Below are positions 29,747 through 39,373 of a stretch of DNA of 64,000 nucleotides, piece by piece; positions within the stretch are counted from its first letter, which is position 1; each line of letters starts with the position of its first letter. The stretch is from a virus: positions 1-64,000 of IMG/VR virus record IMGVR_UViG_3300025327_000016; one strand, given 5' to 3'. The notes beneath the pieces were generated by a model. The model had not been told where the DNA came from. It searched no databases and saw nothing but the letters and a program-made list of their open reading frames with translations. Position numbers and translations under genes: made by a program.

Positions 29747-31498
29747 GTGGCTGATTTTAGTGAAAGCAATCTAATACAAAAGATAATACCAAAGTCTTTT
29801 AGTGTAGGTGTTGCTCTAGACAGTAAAATAGAAGTTAAGTTCTTTAGAGCAATGGACCAACTAACCTTTGGTGCTTCTACTTTTATAGTAGAAAAAGAAG
29901 GTACAGATATTCGTGTTCCTGGTAGCTTAGCTTACTCTGCTCTAAACAAGACCCTTACCTTTACACCAACAATCAACTTTGACCCAGGTATTACATATCG
30001 TATTACTGTAGTTGGACATAACAAGCCTACAACATCTCCTATAGATGGTATTAAAGACATACTTGGTAATGGTATGATGGGCAATTTCTTTTCAACATTT
30101 ACCACAGATACCTCAGGCATGTTGCCTCAAACAATTCTTCGTTCACCCAGTAATCAAAGCGCCATACAAGTACAACCTACTTTCTCATGGGATGCAATAC
30201 CAGGGGCAGATCACTATGATATAGAAGTATCTCAAACTAATTCATTTGATGTAATTTACTGGCCATTACCTTCAGATACAATCGACAATACTCTAACTAC
30301 GGTAATGCCTGATAGACCTTTTGATGTGGATAAGCAATACTTCTGGCGAGTTAGGGGCGTACGTCCATCAACTCAAAAAGGACACTACAGCGATGTCCAC
30401 ACATTCTATATAGGTGAGATAGATTTAAGTAGTATAGCACTAGAAGATAGTGTTAGCACTTCTGCTGCAATATATGGTGGATTTGCACCTATACAAGTTA
30501 TAGATACTTATCCAAAACCAGATGTATATGATATAGCTCCAGACATAGGAGAGGTATGGATTAAAATAAAAGGCAACTATACCAGTATGTCATTTGATGA
30601 TTCTAATTTTATAGTAGATGGTATTCCTTTTACAGATGAACCTGAAGGTACACCATATTATGGTGGCCTTAGAGACTTTATATTTCCACCTGATATATTT
30701 GAAGTACCTCGTACTCATGTAGATGATGTATCTCCTATAGAAAAAACAGGTATATTAGTCGATCCAGACGCTGTTGTTACAGTTACTTATGATGCCGTTA
30801 AAGATGAAACTACTATTAAAAAAACATTTCCTACTACAGCCTTAAAGATTAATAATAAGATTACGGTTACATTAAAGTTCCCTGATGAAGATTTTGAGTG
30901 GCACTTTACAACTGTGTTGTTTCCATACTACTCCACACCTAGACTGGTGCGTTCAGTAGCTCCTCTTATACTTAGTCATGCTACAGATGAAGACTTGCTT
31001 ATGTTAATTAGACAAAATGGATTCTGGGCACAATTCAATGCTATAGACTATTTAACATATAGACAACAGACATTATCATTCTTTATTTTCCCAGTACCAT
31101 TCTATAACACCATGATATATCAGACATTTGCCCAACCTACGCAATATGCATTTACATACCCAGCTCCTTTTGATTACTTAAATCCTCCATACTATATCAA
31201 AGAATATGTACGCCTTAAGTCTGCTAGAGATGCAATTAATGGTGTGTATTTATACTTATTGCGCACATCAGGAGAAGAAAAACACCTAGGGGATTTAACT
31301 ATTACCGAAGGAAGATTTAGTGGTAGGGATTTCCTAGATATTATTAAACACCTCGATAAACAATTAGCGCAACTTTGGGACAGAATTATGGGTCACACTA
31401 GACGTGGCTACGCTCAACCCGTAGTTGGTTTTAGGGGTGGGTTATTTCCATTTGCTTCGCGTTCTAAATTTGGATCACCTGGTCGTTCTAGATACTAA
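29747..31498 (+). CDS. Virion protein with Ig-like and fibronectin-like domains, 583 aa
   Basis: GTG start with AAGTAGGAG upstream. Residues 10-120 match a bacterial Ig-like domain of the Big_5 kind (PKSFSVGVALDSKIEVKFFR; LTFTPTINFDPGITYRITVV). Residues about 125-225 match a fibronectin III-like domain (LRSPSNQSAIQVQPTFSWDA; PDRPFDVDKQYFWRVRGV). The C-terminus is Phe/Tyr-rich, then basic. Such domains decorate capsids and tails and help surface binding. Confidence 0.68.
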   Translation: MADFSESNLIQKIIPKSFSVGVALDSKIEVKFFRAMDQLTFGASTFIVEKEGTDIRVPGSLAYSALNKTLTFTPTINFDPGITYRITVVGHNKPTTSPIDGIKDILGNGMMGNFFSTFTTDTSGMLPQTILRSPSNQSAIQVQPTFSWDAIPGADHYDIEVSQTNSFDVIYWPLPSDTIDNTLTTVMPDRPFDVDKQYFWRVRGVRPSTQKGHYSDVHTFYIGEIDLSSIALEDSVSTSAAIYGGFAPIQVIDTYPKPDVYDIAPDIGEVWIKIKGNYTSMSFDDSNFIVDGIPFTDEPEGTPYYGGLRDFIFPPDIFEVPRTHVDDVSPIEKTGILVDPDAVVTVTYDAVKDETTIKKTFPTTALKINNKITVTLKFPDEDFEWHFTTVLFPYYSTPRLVRSVAPLILSHATDEDLLMLIRQNGFWAQFNAIDYLTYRQQTLSFFIFPVPFYNTMIYQTFAQPTQYAFTYPAPFDYLNPPYYIKEYVRLKSARDAINGVYLYLLRTSGEEKHLGDLTITEGRFSGRDFLDIIKHLDKQLAQLWDRIMGHTRRGYAQPVVGFRGGLFPFASRSKFGSPGRSRY

Positions 31499-31516
31499 AG
31501 GAGCTTCACTTTATAA

Positions 31517-32155
31517 ATGACATTTAAGCAAACAACCTACTTAGGCAGACAAACCCATACCTTAGGTGATATGGTCAACCAAACATCACTCATACAAGCA
31601 TTTGAAACATCTCGTGGAGGTTTGGGTTTAGATTTACGCCAGAAGATTAATGAAATATTAGATAAGTGGGGACATTACGTTTTAATACGTAGAAATAATA
31701 AGAAGCTCCACTGTGATTGTTTTGATTTCCACACACAAGAAAGTGCAGTTAGAGACTGTGCCATATGTGATGGAGAAGGTTACGTTCCTATAATAGAAAA
31801 GGTTTTAACACGTAGATGGGATGATTCTATGTCCCCAGATACCATAGAGAATCCAGGTAGAATAGCTAAACACGATAAAGTATTCTACTTCAAACACTGG
31901 GTTAATCCAAGTATACAAGACATTATATACGAAGTAACCTGGGTCCCTAGTCCACATAATGGCATACCCAAAAGTATAGTGGAGGTTTACTCAATACACT
32001 ATTCTCATGCTAATCGAGCTGATAATGGGCGTATAGAGTATTATACCTGTGCATGCAAAGAAGAATACCTTAATAGATCAGTACGTAAGATTAACGTACG
32101 TAAGAATAGAAACTTAGTTAATTATACAATCGAGTTTAAAAACAAAGGTAAATAG
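31517..32155 (+). CDS. Neck protein with zinc-ribbon motif, probable head-tail connector
   Basis: 212 aa, AAGGAG site. It has a CDCFD...CAICDGEGYV cysteine pattern at residues about 69-92, typical of a family of phage neck/head-closure proteins that carry a CxC...CxxCxGxG ribbon, then a beta-rich body. Its place directly before the tail-sheath group supports a head-tail junction role. Confidence 0.65.
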   Translation: MTFKQTTYLGRQTHTLGDMVNQTSLIQAFETSRGGLGLDLRQKINEILDKWGHYVLIRRNNKKLHCDCFDFHTQESAVRDCAICDGEGYVPIIEKVLTRRWDDSMSPDTIENPGRIAKHDKVFYFKHWVNPSIQDIIYEVTWVPSPHNGIPKSIVEVYSIHYSHANRADNGRIEYYTCACKEEYLNRSVRKINVRKNRNLVNYTIEFKNKGK

Positions 32156-32157
32156 TT

Positions 32158-33420
32158 ATGCCAGTAAGAGTAGAGTGGATAGCAGATCAGGTTTTAGTTA
32201 GAGACGTTAGTATTGGTCAAACAGTTATGTTCTTGGGGGAACTATCTACTAGTGCAATATCCGATCCTTCAGTAATTGGTTCTATATATATCATAGACAG
32301 CTTAGAACAAGCGGTACGCCTATTTGGTGATAGTGAGCTATCTAAGGCTATTTGTGAAGCAATAGACTATGGTCCAGGACGCATATACGCTATGGGTATA
32401 GATGAAGGCACATTTCATTCAGCCAACTTACCAACACTACTCAATTCATTATTAGACTTTCCTGTGGATATATTGTGTCCCGTACATTGTAATACCGATG
32501 ATAATATTATTAGGTTATTTGCTAACCATAGTTATGTAAAAGAAAACCTAGGGTACATCACATATACTATTATGCAGGCCCCAGATAACACAGGTATATC
32601 TGGTGATTTCCTAATAAGTCCTGGGGGCTTCTTTTTTGGATTAACTGTAGATGATGATGGACCACTAGTTACATTCCCCGTAGTAGATCCTGGTACAGCA
32701 GACTATATAGCGTTTCTAGGAGACCACCGCTCTTCTGTTGTAGTGCCTAAAGTAACCAGACAGAATAATCCAGTGGATCTTACTTTCAGAAATCTTAGTG
32801 TTGCTAATGTATCAGATCAATTAGTAACTAACCTTATATATATAGGCGATGACATATTTGATCCAGCTAAATATGTAATTATGACAGTAGGCAATCTAGT
32901 AATTAATCAGAGTACCGCTGGGCAATACATAAATCACATGGCACACAGCTATGCTGGTCTAGTAGCCTCTTTAACGCCTTCAGTTAGCCCCACAAATAAG
33001 AAGTTACTATCTAAGCCTAAAGAACTACTAAGTGCTATTAATCTATCCACCTTGGCCAACTATGGATACACAGCAACGAAGTGGAGTGCATCTAAGGAAT
33101 CTCTAGTTTACTTAGGAGTTACTGGTACAGAATATGATTATAGGAGTTTTGTTAATCTACGTATTACACAGTATGTTATAAACACAATGAAGTATGCTGT
33201 AGAACCAATGATAGGTGAATTATTGAATACAATTAAATTAAATGAGAAAGTACGCAATACTTTAGAGCGTATTAAATCACTAAAATATATTATTGACTAT
33301 TCTTTTAGAATTGATATAGATAGGTTACGAGGAGAAGCAACCATTATGTTAGATATAGTACCTATATTTGAAGTTACAGCCATACAGGTAGCTCTTAAAC
33401 TATTATTGAGAGTAGCTTAA
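32158..33420 (+). CDS. Tail sheath-like protein, shorter paralogue
   Basis: 420 aa. The N-terminus (QTVMFLGELS) and the C-terminal domain (YDYRSFVNLRITQYVINTMK; EPMIGELLNTIKLNEKVRNT; VPIFEVTAIQVALKL) follow the pattern of contractile tail sheath proteins and of the full-length sheath at 34192-35835. It is shorter by about 130 residues. It may form a specialised ring at the neck or baseplate end of the sheath. Confidence 0.7.
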   Translation: MPVRVEWIADQVLVRDVSIGQTVMFLGELSTSAISDPSVIGSIYIIDSLEQAVRLFGDSELSKAICEAIDYGPGRIYAMGIDEGTFHSANLPTLLNSLLDFPVDILCPVHCNTDDNIIRLFANHSYVKENLGYITYTIMQAPDNTGISGDFLISPGGFFFGLTVDDDGPLVTFPVVDPGTADYIAFLGDHRSSVVVPKVTRQNNPVDLTFRNLSVANVSDQLVTNLIYIGDDIFDPAKYVIMTVGNLVINQSTAGQYINHMAHSYAGLVASLTPSVSPTNKKLLSKPKELLSAINLSTLANYGYTATKWSASKESLVYLGVTGTEYDYRSFVNLRITQYVINTMKYAVEPMIGELLNTIKLNEKVRNTLERIKSLKYIIDYSFRIDIDRLRGEATIMLDIVPIFEVTAIQVALKLLLRVA

Positions 33421-33432
33421 AGGGAGTTATAA

Positions 33433-34155
33433 ATGTCACACGCATCAGAGCAACACTTTTATAAGACATCATCACTACACATAGAAACACGTCCTCCCCT
33501 ACAGAGGTCGCAAGATCGTACTGCTGCTGATTTCACAGGTCTACTAGATCTACTTGCTAAGATAATTGCCATAGATTTTGAAGACCTACAGAAGCCAGTG
33601 ACTTTTACAGAAAGCGATCCAAAAGATAATAACGCAAAAGATATACCACTACCTATTATTACAATGAAACTAATTAAGGAAGTACCACATGATGGCTCAG
33701 GACGTAAGGATTTGAAGCCACGCATACGTGAAATTGTTCCTGATCCCAACTCCAAAGATGATTGGATTCAGGTATGGGGTCAATGGAAGCAAGCTATTAT
33801 AGAGTTTAGGGTGCATGCTGACACGAATAGGGAATCAAACCTATTGGTTAAGCGATTTAAAGAGTTTATGATTATATATCAAGGTATGATTATGGCTCAC
33901 GGCGTGCAGCAAATGATATTTCTTTCACAAGAGTCTGATGAAACAGTTAGGCGCAGTGAAGGAGCATCAGAAATACATGTGCGTCCAGTACAATATATGA
34001 TAGTGTTTGATGAACTAGTTCCGCAATCTGTAGCCAGATTGCGTGAAGTAATTATAAAAACAGGTATATCGGATAAATTGGGAGGAACAGAGAACGAGAC
34101 TATCTTAACCGATATAGGTGGTATAGATAGATCGCCAATTGTGCCTGCACCATAA
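33433..34155 (+). CDS. Probable tail terminator / tail completion protein
   Basis: 240 aa, AAAGGGAG site. The stretch WIQVWGQWKQAIIEFRVHAD...NLLVKRFKEFM..Y..MIMAHGVQQMIFL has the strand-helix layout of phage tail terminator proteins that cap the tube before joining the head. The acidic and Pro-rich ends look flexible. It sits between the two sheath-like genes. Assignment by fold pattern and position. Confidence 0.55.
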   Translation: MSHASEQHFYKTSSLHIETRPPLQRSQDRTAADFTGLLDLLAKIIAIDFEDLQKPVTFTESDPKDNNAKDIPLPIITMKLIKEVPHDGSGRKDLKPRIREIVPDPNSKDDWIQVWGQWKQAIIEFRVHADTNRESNLLVKRFKEFMIIYQGMIMAHGVQQMIFLSQESDETVRRSEGASEIHVRPVQYMIVFDELVPQSVARLREVIIKTGISDKLGGTENETILTDIGGIDRSPIVPAP

Positions 34156-34191
34156 GTTAATAAGAAATAATAAGAAGGAGGAAGTCGGTAA

Positions 34192-35835
34192 ATGGCTAAC
34201 CCAGATATCTTTCCAAACCTACCAGGGTTTGTTGCCGAAGTAAATGACGGTGGTCTTAAATTAATTCCACCGCCTTCAACACTAACACAGGCTGTTGTAT
34301 TAATTGGAACATCAGAGGATGGACCGTTACTTACTCCAGTTAGATTAACTAGCTTAGAGTTTGGAGACCAGGTTTTTGGTTTACCAAGAACTACAATGAC
34401 CAAGCGCGAAAAATCAAAAGCCCTTACACTCCATATGAATGAAACCTATATGGCTGGTTGTACGGATATTTGGCTTATGCGTGCTACAGGAACATTCGCT
34501 GAACTTACACTTGCTTCATCTACTATTGGTAATCCAACACCATTACTTGCTCAATCAGTATATCCTGGTGAAAGATACAATACAATAGAAGTAGAGGTAA
34601 CTGCTACACAATTAAAGATTACACCGTTTAAGAAATTAGTAGTTGGTGGCGTATTAACCTTCGTGTTAGATGCTGCCAATACACAAACGTTTACTTTATC
34701 TGATTATGTTTACTGGTCAGATCTTACAGACGCTGTAGACAGAAAAGCATTTTTAGCCAAAGCACGTTTAATCGCTACTAACCCTGGCGAAACCATTATT
34801 TCTGCCCCATTAGATATTATGGCATCAACAGTACTATCAGGTGGTTCTAACCAATTAGATGTTACAGATGTAGATTACAGAGATGCTTTAGTTCAAGCCT
34901 ATAAGAACTTAGAAGACTTTGCAGATGTTGATTACGTAGTGCCTCTTGGTGCATATGTAGGTCCAAGTGCTAATGGTGACGATCTTAGAAACGCAAGGAA
35001 TCTTGCTCTCTTCTGCTTCAGAGCTAGTGGACGAAACAATGAATTAATGGGTGCACTATCTATGGACCCGCTAGAGAACCCTACTCTTCAACGTATCACA
35101 GATAGAGCAGATTTACTATCAACATTAGATTTTAATATGGATGCTACGGATGATTATACTACAACAGCTACTCCAACTCCATCTGAACTTCTAGATCCAG
35201 AATCAGGCAATACATTTCATATGGGGTTCTACATAAGCTTACTTGAAGGAAGACAATCATACAGACTGCGTAATTTTGGAGAAACACTATCTACATCAGA
35301 AGCTGCATATGCAGGATTACTTGCTAGTATGTTGCTAAGTAGTGGTTCCACACGAAAACCTATTCGGAACTCTCGTGGATTACACTTTCACTATGGAGCA
35401 CATAATGCCAATAAGATAGCAACAGCTCGTATAGTTACATTCCAGAGTACGTCAGGTAATCCTTCTGTTGTAGATGGCGTAACATATGGACTGTGGGATC
35501 CTACAGGTGTAGGTTTTACTTCCGACTACCATAATGCTTCTACTCTACGTATTACACAAGTTACAGTTGGTATGGTAAGGCGTGTATGCGAACCATTTAT
35601 TGGCGAAGTATTTAATAATATACAAAAGAATGCAATGGCAACAAATATAGAAGGGGTTTTAAACTCCCTGAAAGACGCTGGTGTATTAGAGGATTTCGAG
35701 TTTGAAATCATACAATCCATTAATGATAAGATTCTAGGACAATGTTTTATCGACCTTATCTTAGTACCAGCGCTTGAACTTAAGAAAATACGCGCAAGAG
35801 TATCCTTAAGACCAGTAATCGTTAGACAATCGTAA
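34192..35835 (+). CDS. Tail sheath protein
   Basis: 547 aa, AAGGAGGAAG site. It has the usual sheath elements: N-terminal FPNLPGFVAEVNDGGLKLIP, the inserted protrusion domain in the middle, and the conserved C-terminal domain (ASTLRITQVTVGMVRRVCEP; FNNIQKNAMATNIEGVLNSL; IDLILVPALELKKIRARVSL) that links sheath subunits. It contracts around the tube during infection, which defines this phage as a myovirus. Confidence 0.92.
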   Translation: MANPDIFPNLPGFVAEVNDGGLKLIPPPSTLTQAVVLIGTSEDGPLLTPVRLTSLEFGDQVFGLPRTTMTKREKSKALTLHMNETYMAGCTDIWLMRATGTFAELTLASSTIGNPTPLLAQSVYPGERYNTIEVEVTATQLKITPFKKLVVGGVLTFVLDAANTQTFTLSDYVYWSDLTDAVDRKAFLAKARLIATNPGETIISAPLDIMASTVLSGGSNQLDVTDVDYRDALVQAYKNLEDFADVDYVVPLGAYVGPSANGDDLRNARNLALFCFRASGRNNELMGALSMDPLENPTLQRITDRADLLSTLDFNMDATDDYTTTATPTPSELLDPESGNTFHMGFYISLLEGRQSYRLRNFGETLSTSEAAYAGLLASMLLSSGSTRKPIRNSRGLHFHYGAHNANKIATARIVTFQSTSGNPSVVDGVTYGLWDPTGVGFTSDYHNASTLRITQVTVGMVRRVCEPFIGEVFNNIQKNAMATNIEGVLNSLKDAGVLEDFEFEIIQSINDKILGQCFIDLILVPALELKKIRARVSLRPVIVRQS

Positions 35836-35850
35836 GAGGAGGAGTAGTCA

Positions 35851-36639
35851 ATGGCAAACATTGCGTTACAAGATGCGGCTACTGGTACCTATACATCATA
35901 TTCGGGTGCTGATGCAGTAGCTTCGTTTAATGGTGTGGTTATAGCTAATTTACAAAGCGTAACGGTTTCTACTAACCGTGAAAAGGGACCAGTATTCGTT
36001 ATGGGTTCACCAGATCCAGTTTCCTTCACAAGAGGTAAGCGTGGAATAGCTGGAACATTAGTATTTGTTACATTTGATAGGGATGCATTAATGAGTGAGG
36101 TACTTGGTGCTATAGATAAAGATCTTGTACCTGGATTTACAGCAGCTGGTAATATAGCTGCATATACCTCACTACGCAACAATGTTCCTGAGTTTAATAG
36201 AATATATAGTATAGATGATTATACTCGTGTTAACCAGCAAGCAGCTAATGCTCAGAAGGATTTTGTTGGAAATCCATTTGTTCAACTAGAGTATAACTAC
36301 GCCGACCAATTACCTCCGCTTGATATTACCATTACTTTTGCTAATGAATATGGTGCGGCTTCTTATATGACAATATATAAGATGGAAATCTTAAATAATG
36401 GCACAGGTATATCTATCGACGATCTTCAAATCAATCAAGCATACACATATGTTGCTCGTGGTATTGATCGAATGAGACCTGGGTTTAAAACAGCTGGTAA
36501 GGGTAGGGTTGGTAATCTTATCGAAGTCCATGGTGCTAAACAACCTAGCGGTATTGATATGCTCAATAACCTAACCCATTCAAGACTTCCCTTAACTTCA
36601 CCTCAGTCATCTCAGTTCAGTAATAATAGCCTCGGATAA
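35851..36639 (+). CDS. Tail tube protein candidate
   Basis: 262 aa with AGAGGAGGAG upstream. Beta-rich, with SGADAVASFNGVVIANLQSV at the start, a GTLVFVTFDRDAL strand pair and a PPLDITITFANEYG...SIDDLQINQAYTYVARGI C-terminal unit shared with the next two proteins. Direct placement after the sheath gene and an own terminator suggest this copy is the main tube subunit. Confidence 0.75.
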   Translation: MANIALQDAATGTYTSYSGADAVASFNGVVIANLQSVTVSTNREKGPVFVMGSPDPVSFTRGKRGIAGTLVFVTFDRDALMSEVLGAIDKDLVPGFTAAGNIAAYTSLRNNVPEFNRIYSIDDYTRVNQQAANAQKDFVGNPFVQLEYNYADQLPPLDITITFANEYGAASYMTIYKMEILNNGTGISIDDLQINQAYTYVARGIDRMRPGFKTAGKGRVGNLIEVHGAKQPSGIDMLNNLTHSRLPLTSPQSSQFSNNSLG

Positions 36640-36659
36640 TAGGTAATATAAATTACAGG

Positions 36660-36692
36660 GAAGGAGCGGGATATTATCCCGCTCCTTCTATT
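36660..36692 (+). terminator. Intrinsic terminator after the tube gene
   Basis: Perfect 13-bp stem (36660-36672/36676-36688, loop ATT) followed by TATT. The gap 36640-36777 has no gene. Confidence 0.8.
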
Positions 36693-36777
36693 ATACTACT
36701 TAGATAAGTAGTATAGTGCACACCTAAGAACTTATTAGCTAAGCCTAGCTAAGTAACTATTCCCCTAAGGAGCTTAT

Positions 36778-37461
36778 ATGGCAAGTGGTTCTCTTAGCCA
36801 ACAAACCAGATTCTATAACAGTAAAGATGCTATGTATAAGGCTATTGGCAATTACTCGTCTTTTGCTGGTGTTGATATGGTGGCATCTATTACTATTCCT
36901 CTACGTAGTCAGGAATTAGAAATTAAAGGTATTCCTGCTGGTAAGGCTAGTGGAAAGACCTATATCATAGGTAATCTACAAACACTATCTATTTCTACAC
37001 ATACAGATAAGATACCTGTTCGCGCATTAGGCTTTAGAAGTCCAAAGGGATTTACTAGTGGGCATCGCACCTACGCAGGCACGTTAATTTTTGCCGTATT
37101 TGATAAATATGCTCTGCATGATATTCGTCAAGAATTACTTAATATGTGGAATACAAAGTCGGTTTATTATCCTAAAAGTGTAATTACACCACCTAATTAT
37201 CTTATGGCAGATTCACTACCCCCATTTGATATTACCATGACAGTAGCTAATGAATACGGGCAGATGTGTACGGCTACGATTAAGGGTATTACAATAGTAG
37301 ATGATGGCATGACAATATCCATAGATGATTTAATGACAGAGCAAACTATGACCTACCAGGCACTTGCATATAAACCACTTATACCCATATATATTAATCC
37401 AGGCAATACTATATTTACAGATAAAACAGTCGATATACCTAGCACGGGTGGTATAGCCTAA
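36778..37461 (+). CDS. Tube-like protein, second paralogue
   Basis: 227 aa, TAAGGAG site. It shares GTLIFAVFDKYAL, PPFDITMTVANEYGQMCTAT and SIDDLMTEQTMTYQALAYKP with the gene at 35851-36639. It may form a special disc at one end of the tube. It overlaps the next gene (TAATG). Confidence 0.65.
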   Translation: MASGSLSQQTRFYNSKDAMYKAIGNYSSFAGVDMVASITIPLRSQELEIKGIPAGKASGKTYIIGNLQTLSISTHTDKIPVRALGFRSPKGFTSGHRTYAGTLIFAVFDKYALHDIRQELLNMWNTKSVYYPKSVITPPNYLMADSLPPFDITMTVANEYGQMCTATIKGITIVDDGMTISIDDLMTEQTMTYQALAYKPLIPIYINPGNTIFTDKTVDIPSTGGIA

Positions 37462-38255
37462 TGGCTATCGAATATAATCCCATACCCATAAGTAGAGCAT
37501 ATCCCGCTCAGTATTTCTCAGGTGCGGATGTAGCTATCTTCCTTAACGATCAATGGGTAAGTGATGTGGTTAACTTACAATTTTCACTAGAAGAACAGCT
37601 ACAACCAATCTATGGACATGCGGATTATATAGCGAATAGAATCATACGCGGTACTAGATTGGTGCGTGGTACGTTTCACATCAATTTAAGAGGAGCACTA
37701 TACTTACATGAATATCTTTATAACTACGGTAAGAGCTTCCCAGAACCATCTAGTTATATTAATGATCTAGGTAATGATTTAACCAGCATAGCAAATGAAT
37801 CCACCAACATATATGATTTAAACACTAGTGCTAGTAGTGCTTTTGATGGACCAGTAGATGTAGACTTCCAAGACTTCTTAGATAGACAACGCGGAAGATA
37901 TTGGTCGGTATCTCAAGGTTCAACTACTAACTTACAACAATTTGCAAGACAAACACCCTACTTCCAAGATATTCAAGAAGACGATCCCAAATCCATACAA
38001 TTTCCACCACTACATATTTTTATTACATATGGATATAGGGAAGATACTAGTAATCTACATAATGATATCAATAACAGATTTGCCGATGTTAGATCAATAG
38101 ACTATATCTATCCTATGTCAGTACAGCAAGTTACTGACATAACAGGACAACCTATTATGGAACAATTTACTTTTCTTGCTAAAGATATTAATCTGCGAGC
38201 TCGTATACCTGATGAGCGTAAGCGACAGAATAATATTTCCTTCCCCGAACCATAA
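37461..38255 (+). CDS. Tube-like protein, third paralogue
   Basis: 264 aa, coupled to the previous gene. It keeps the tube layout (FSGADVAIFLNDQWVSDVVN; RGTRLVRGTFHINLRGA; FPPLHIFITYGYRED; MEQFTFLAKDINLRAR) with an acidic insert near the middle. Likely a tube-end or baseplate-tube adaptor. Confidence 0.62.
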   Translation: MAIEYNPIPISRAYPAQYFSGADVAIFLNDQWVSDVVNLQFSLEEQLQPIYGHADYIANRIIRGTRLVRGTFHINLRGALYLHEYLYNYGKSFPEPSSYINDLGNDLTSIANESTNIYDLNTSASSAFDGPVDVDFQDFLDRQRGRYWSVSQGSTTNLQQFARQTPYFQDIQEDDPKSIQFPPLHIFITYGYREDTSNLHNDINNRFADVRSIDYIYPMSVQQVTDITGQPIMEQFTFLAKDINLRARIPDERKRQNNISFPEP

Positions 38256-38290
38256 CTATATATTTGCATAATATTCTTTAGTAATGCTAT

Positions 38291-38332
38291 AATAAGATAG
38301 GCAAAGCCTATTAGAATCTTATTTGTTTTAAA
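38291..38332 (+). terminator. Likely terminator after the tube-like genes
   Basis: Two-part stem (ATAAGAT / ATCTTAT outside, TAGGC / GCCTA inside) followed by TTTGTTTT. It lies between the tube-like and chaperone-like genes. Confidence 0.55.
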
Positions 38333-38343
38333 AGGAGAATCAT

Positions 38344-38745
38344 ATGTCAGAAGATACTACTGTAATAGAGCAGGTTCCTCAAGTTGTTCCAGAACCTAAG
38401 AAGTATTACAATGAAGCTGGACAGGAGGTTTTGTTTCCAGGAGGTCCAACTATTGCTCAGAGAGATTATTGGAAACAAGTACATACTAATATCTATGCTA
38501 CGGATTTTATGGATGAGGTTATAATCTGGCGTGGTATTAACCGAGCTGAATATAAGAGATTGTTTAGTGAGAATTCTGGGACAGATGAATTATTATTTGA
38601 AGAGATATTGACTTCAAAAGTGATTTTATGGCCAGCTATTACTCAAACAGATCTAATTGGTAAAAAAGCAGGTATACCTGGTACGATAGTTAAACAATTA
38701 CTAGAGGTCTCAGGTTTTAATGCGCCACCCCCAATCCCACTTTAA
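38344..38745 (+). CDS. Tail assembly chaperone-like protein, first copy
   Basis: 133 aa, AAAGGAG site. Pattern IYATDFMDEVIIWRGINRAE...ILTSKVILWP...GIPGTIVKQLLEVSGF fits the small helical chaperone that precedes long tail genes in phages. The next protein repeats this pattern, so the two are paralogues. In most phages the second product is made by ribosomal frameshifting; here the two are separate genes. Confidence 0.62.
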   Translation: MSEDTTVIEQVPQVVPEPKKYYNEAGQEVLFPGGPTIAQRDYWKQVHTNIYATDFMDEVIIWRGINRAEYKRLFSENSGTDELLFEEILTSKVILWPAITQTDLIGKKAGIPGTIVKQLLEVSGFNAPPPIPL

Positions 38746-38767
38746 TACTTAATTAAAATAATATGTA

Positions 38768-39373
38768 ATGATTACTCCCGAACAGATCCTTAATTGGAAA
38801 CTTGAATATAGAGGGATCTACCAAGTTAAAATTCTACAATGGAATTTTATTTTTAGATCTCTTAAGCTATTTGAGCAACAAGCTCTTATGGGATTTACTA
38901 ATGAGTGTGAACGAGAAGAGTTACTATGTAAGTTATGTATTTTATACCCAAAAGATATAGATTTACTAGAGCTTCCTATGGGAGTTGCTTCAGGGTTATC
39001 AGAAGCAATACTTACAGCATCAGGATGGGGACCTAAAGCAACTAGTTTGCTTTGTGCCTATAGAGATGAGCTAGAAGCTAACGGTTCATTTCAAGATAAG
39101 ATAGAAGCTATAGTTGCTAGATACTTTGTAATGCCATTGTGGGAAATAAAAAAGATGTCTATGCAAGAGCTATTATATCATTATAGCCGTGCAGAGTGGA
39201 TGCATGAGAACCTAGTGCTCAATCCAGTACAACTCAAACCCCCTCCAACAGCTGAAGATATATATCGTAGACGAATCAGATCTGAAGTCAATAATCCATC
39301 ACCTCGCAGTAGAGATCAGGAACGCGAAGCAATCATCCAAAAGATGTTTGGAGCTAACAACATAGGGCCATGA
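38768..39373 (+). CDS. Tail assembly chaperone-like protein, second copy
   Basis: 201 aa. Its N-terminal half (IYQVKILQWNFIFRSLKLFE; ILYPKDIDLLELPMGVASGL; SEAILTASGW) aligns with the previous protein. An added C-terminal part (residues about 95-201, basic) has no match in the first copy. No ribosome binding site is visible, so translation may depend on the upstream gene. It overlaps the next gene by 4 nt (ATGA). Confidence 0.6.
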   Translation: MITPEQILNWKLEYRGIYQVKILQWNFIFRSLKLFEQQALMGFTNECEREELLCKLCILYPKDIDLLELPMGVASGLSEAILTASGWGPKATSLLCAYRDELEANGSFQDKIEAIVARYFVMPLWEIKKMSMQELLYHYSRAEWMHENLVLNPVQLKPPPTAEDIYRRRIRSEVNNPSPRSRDQEREAIIQKMFGANNIGP

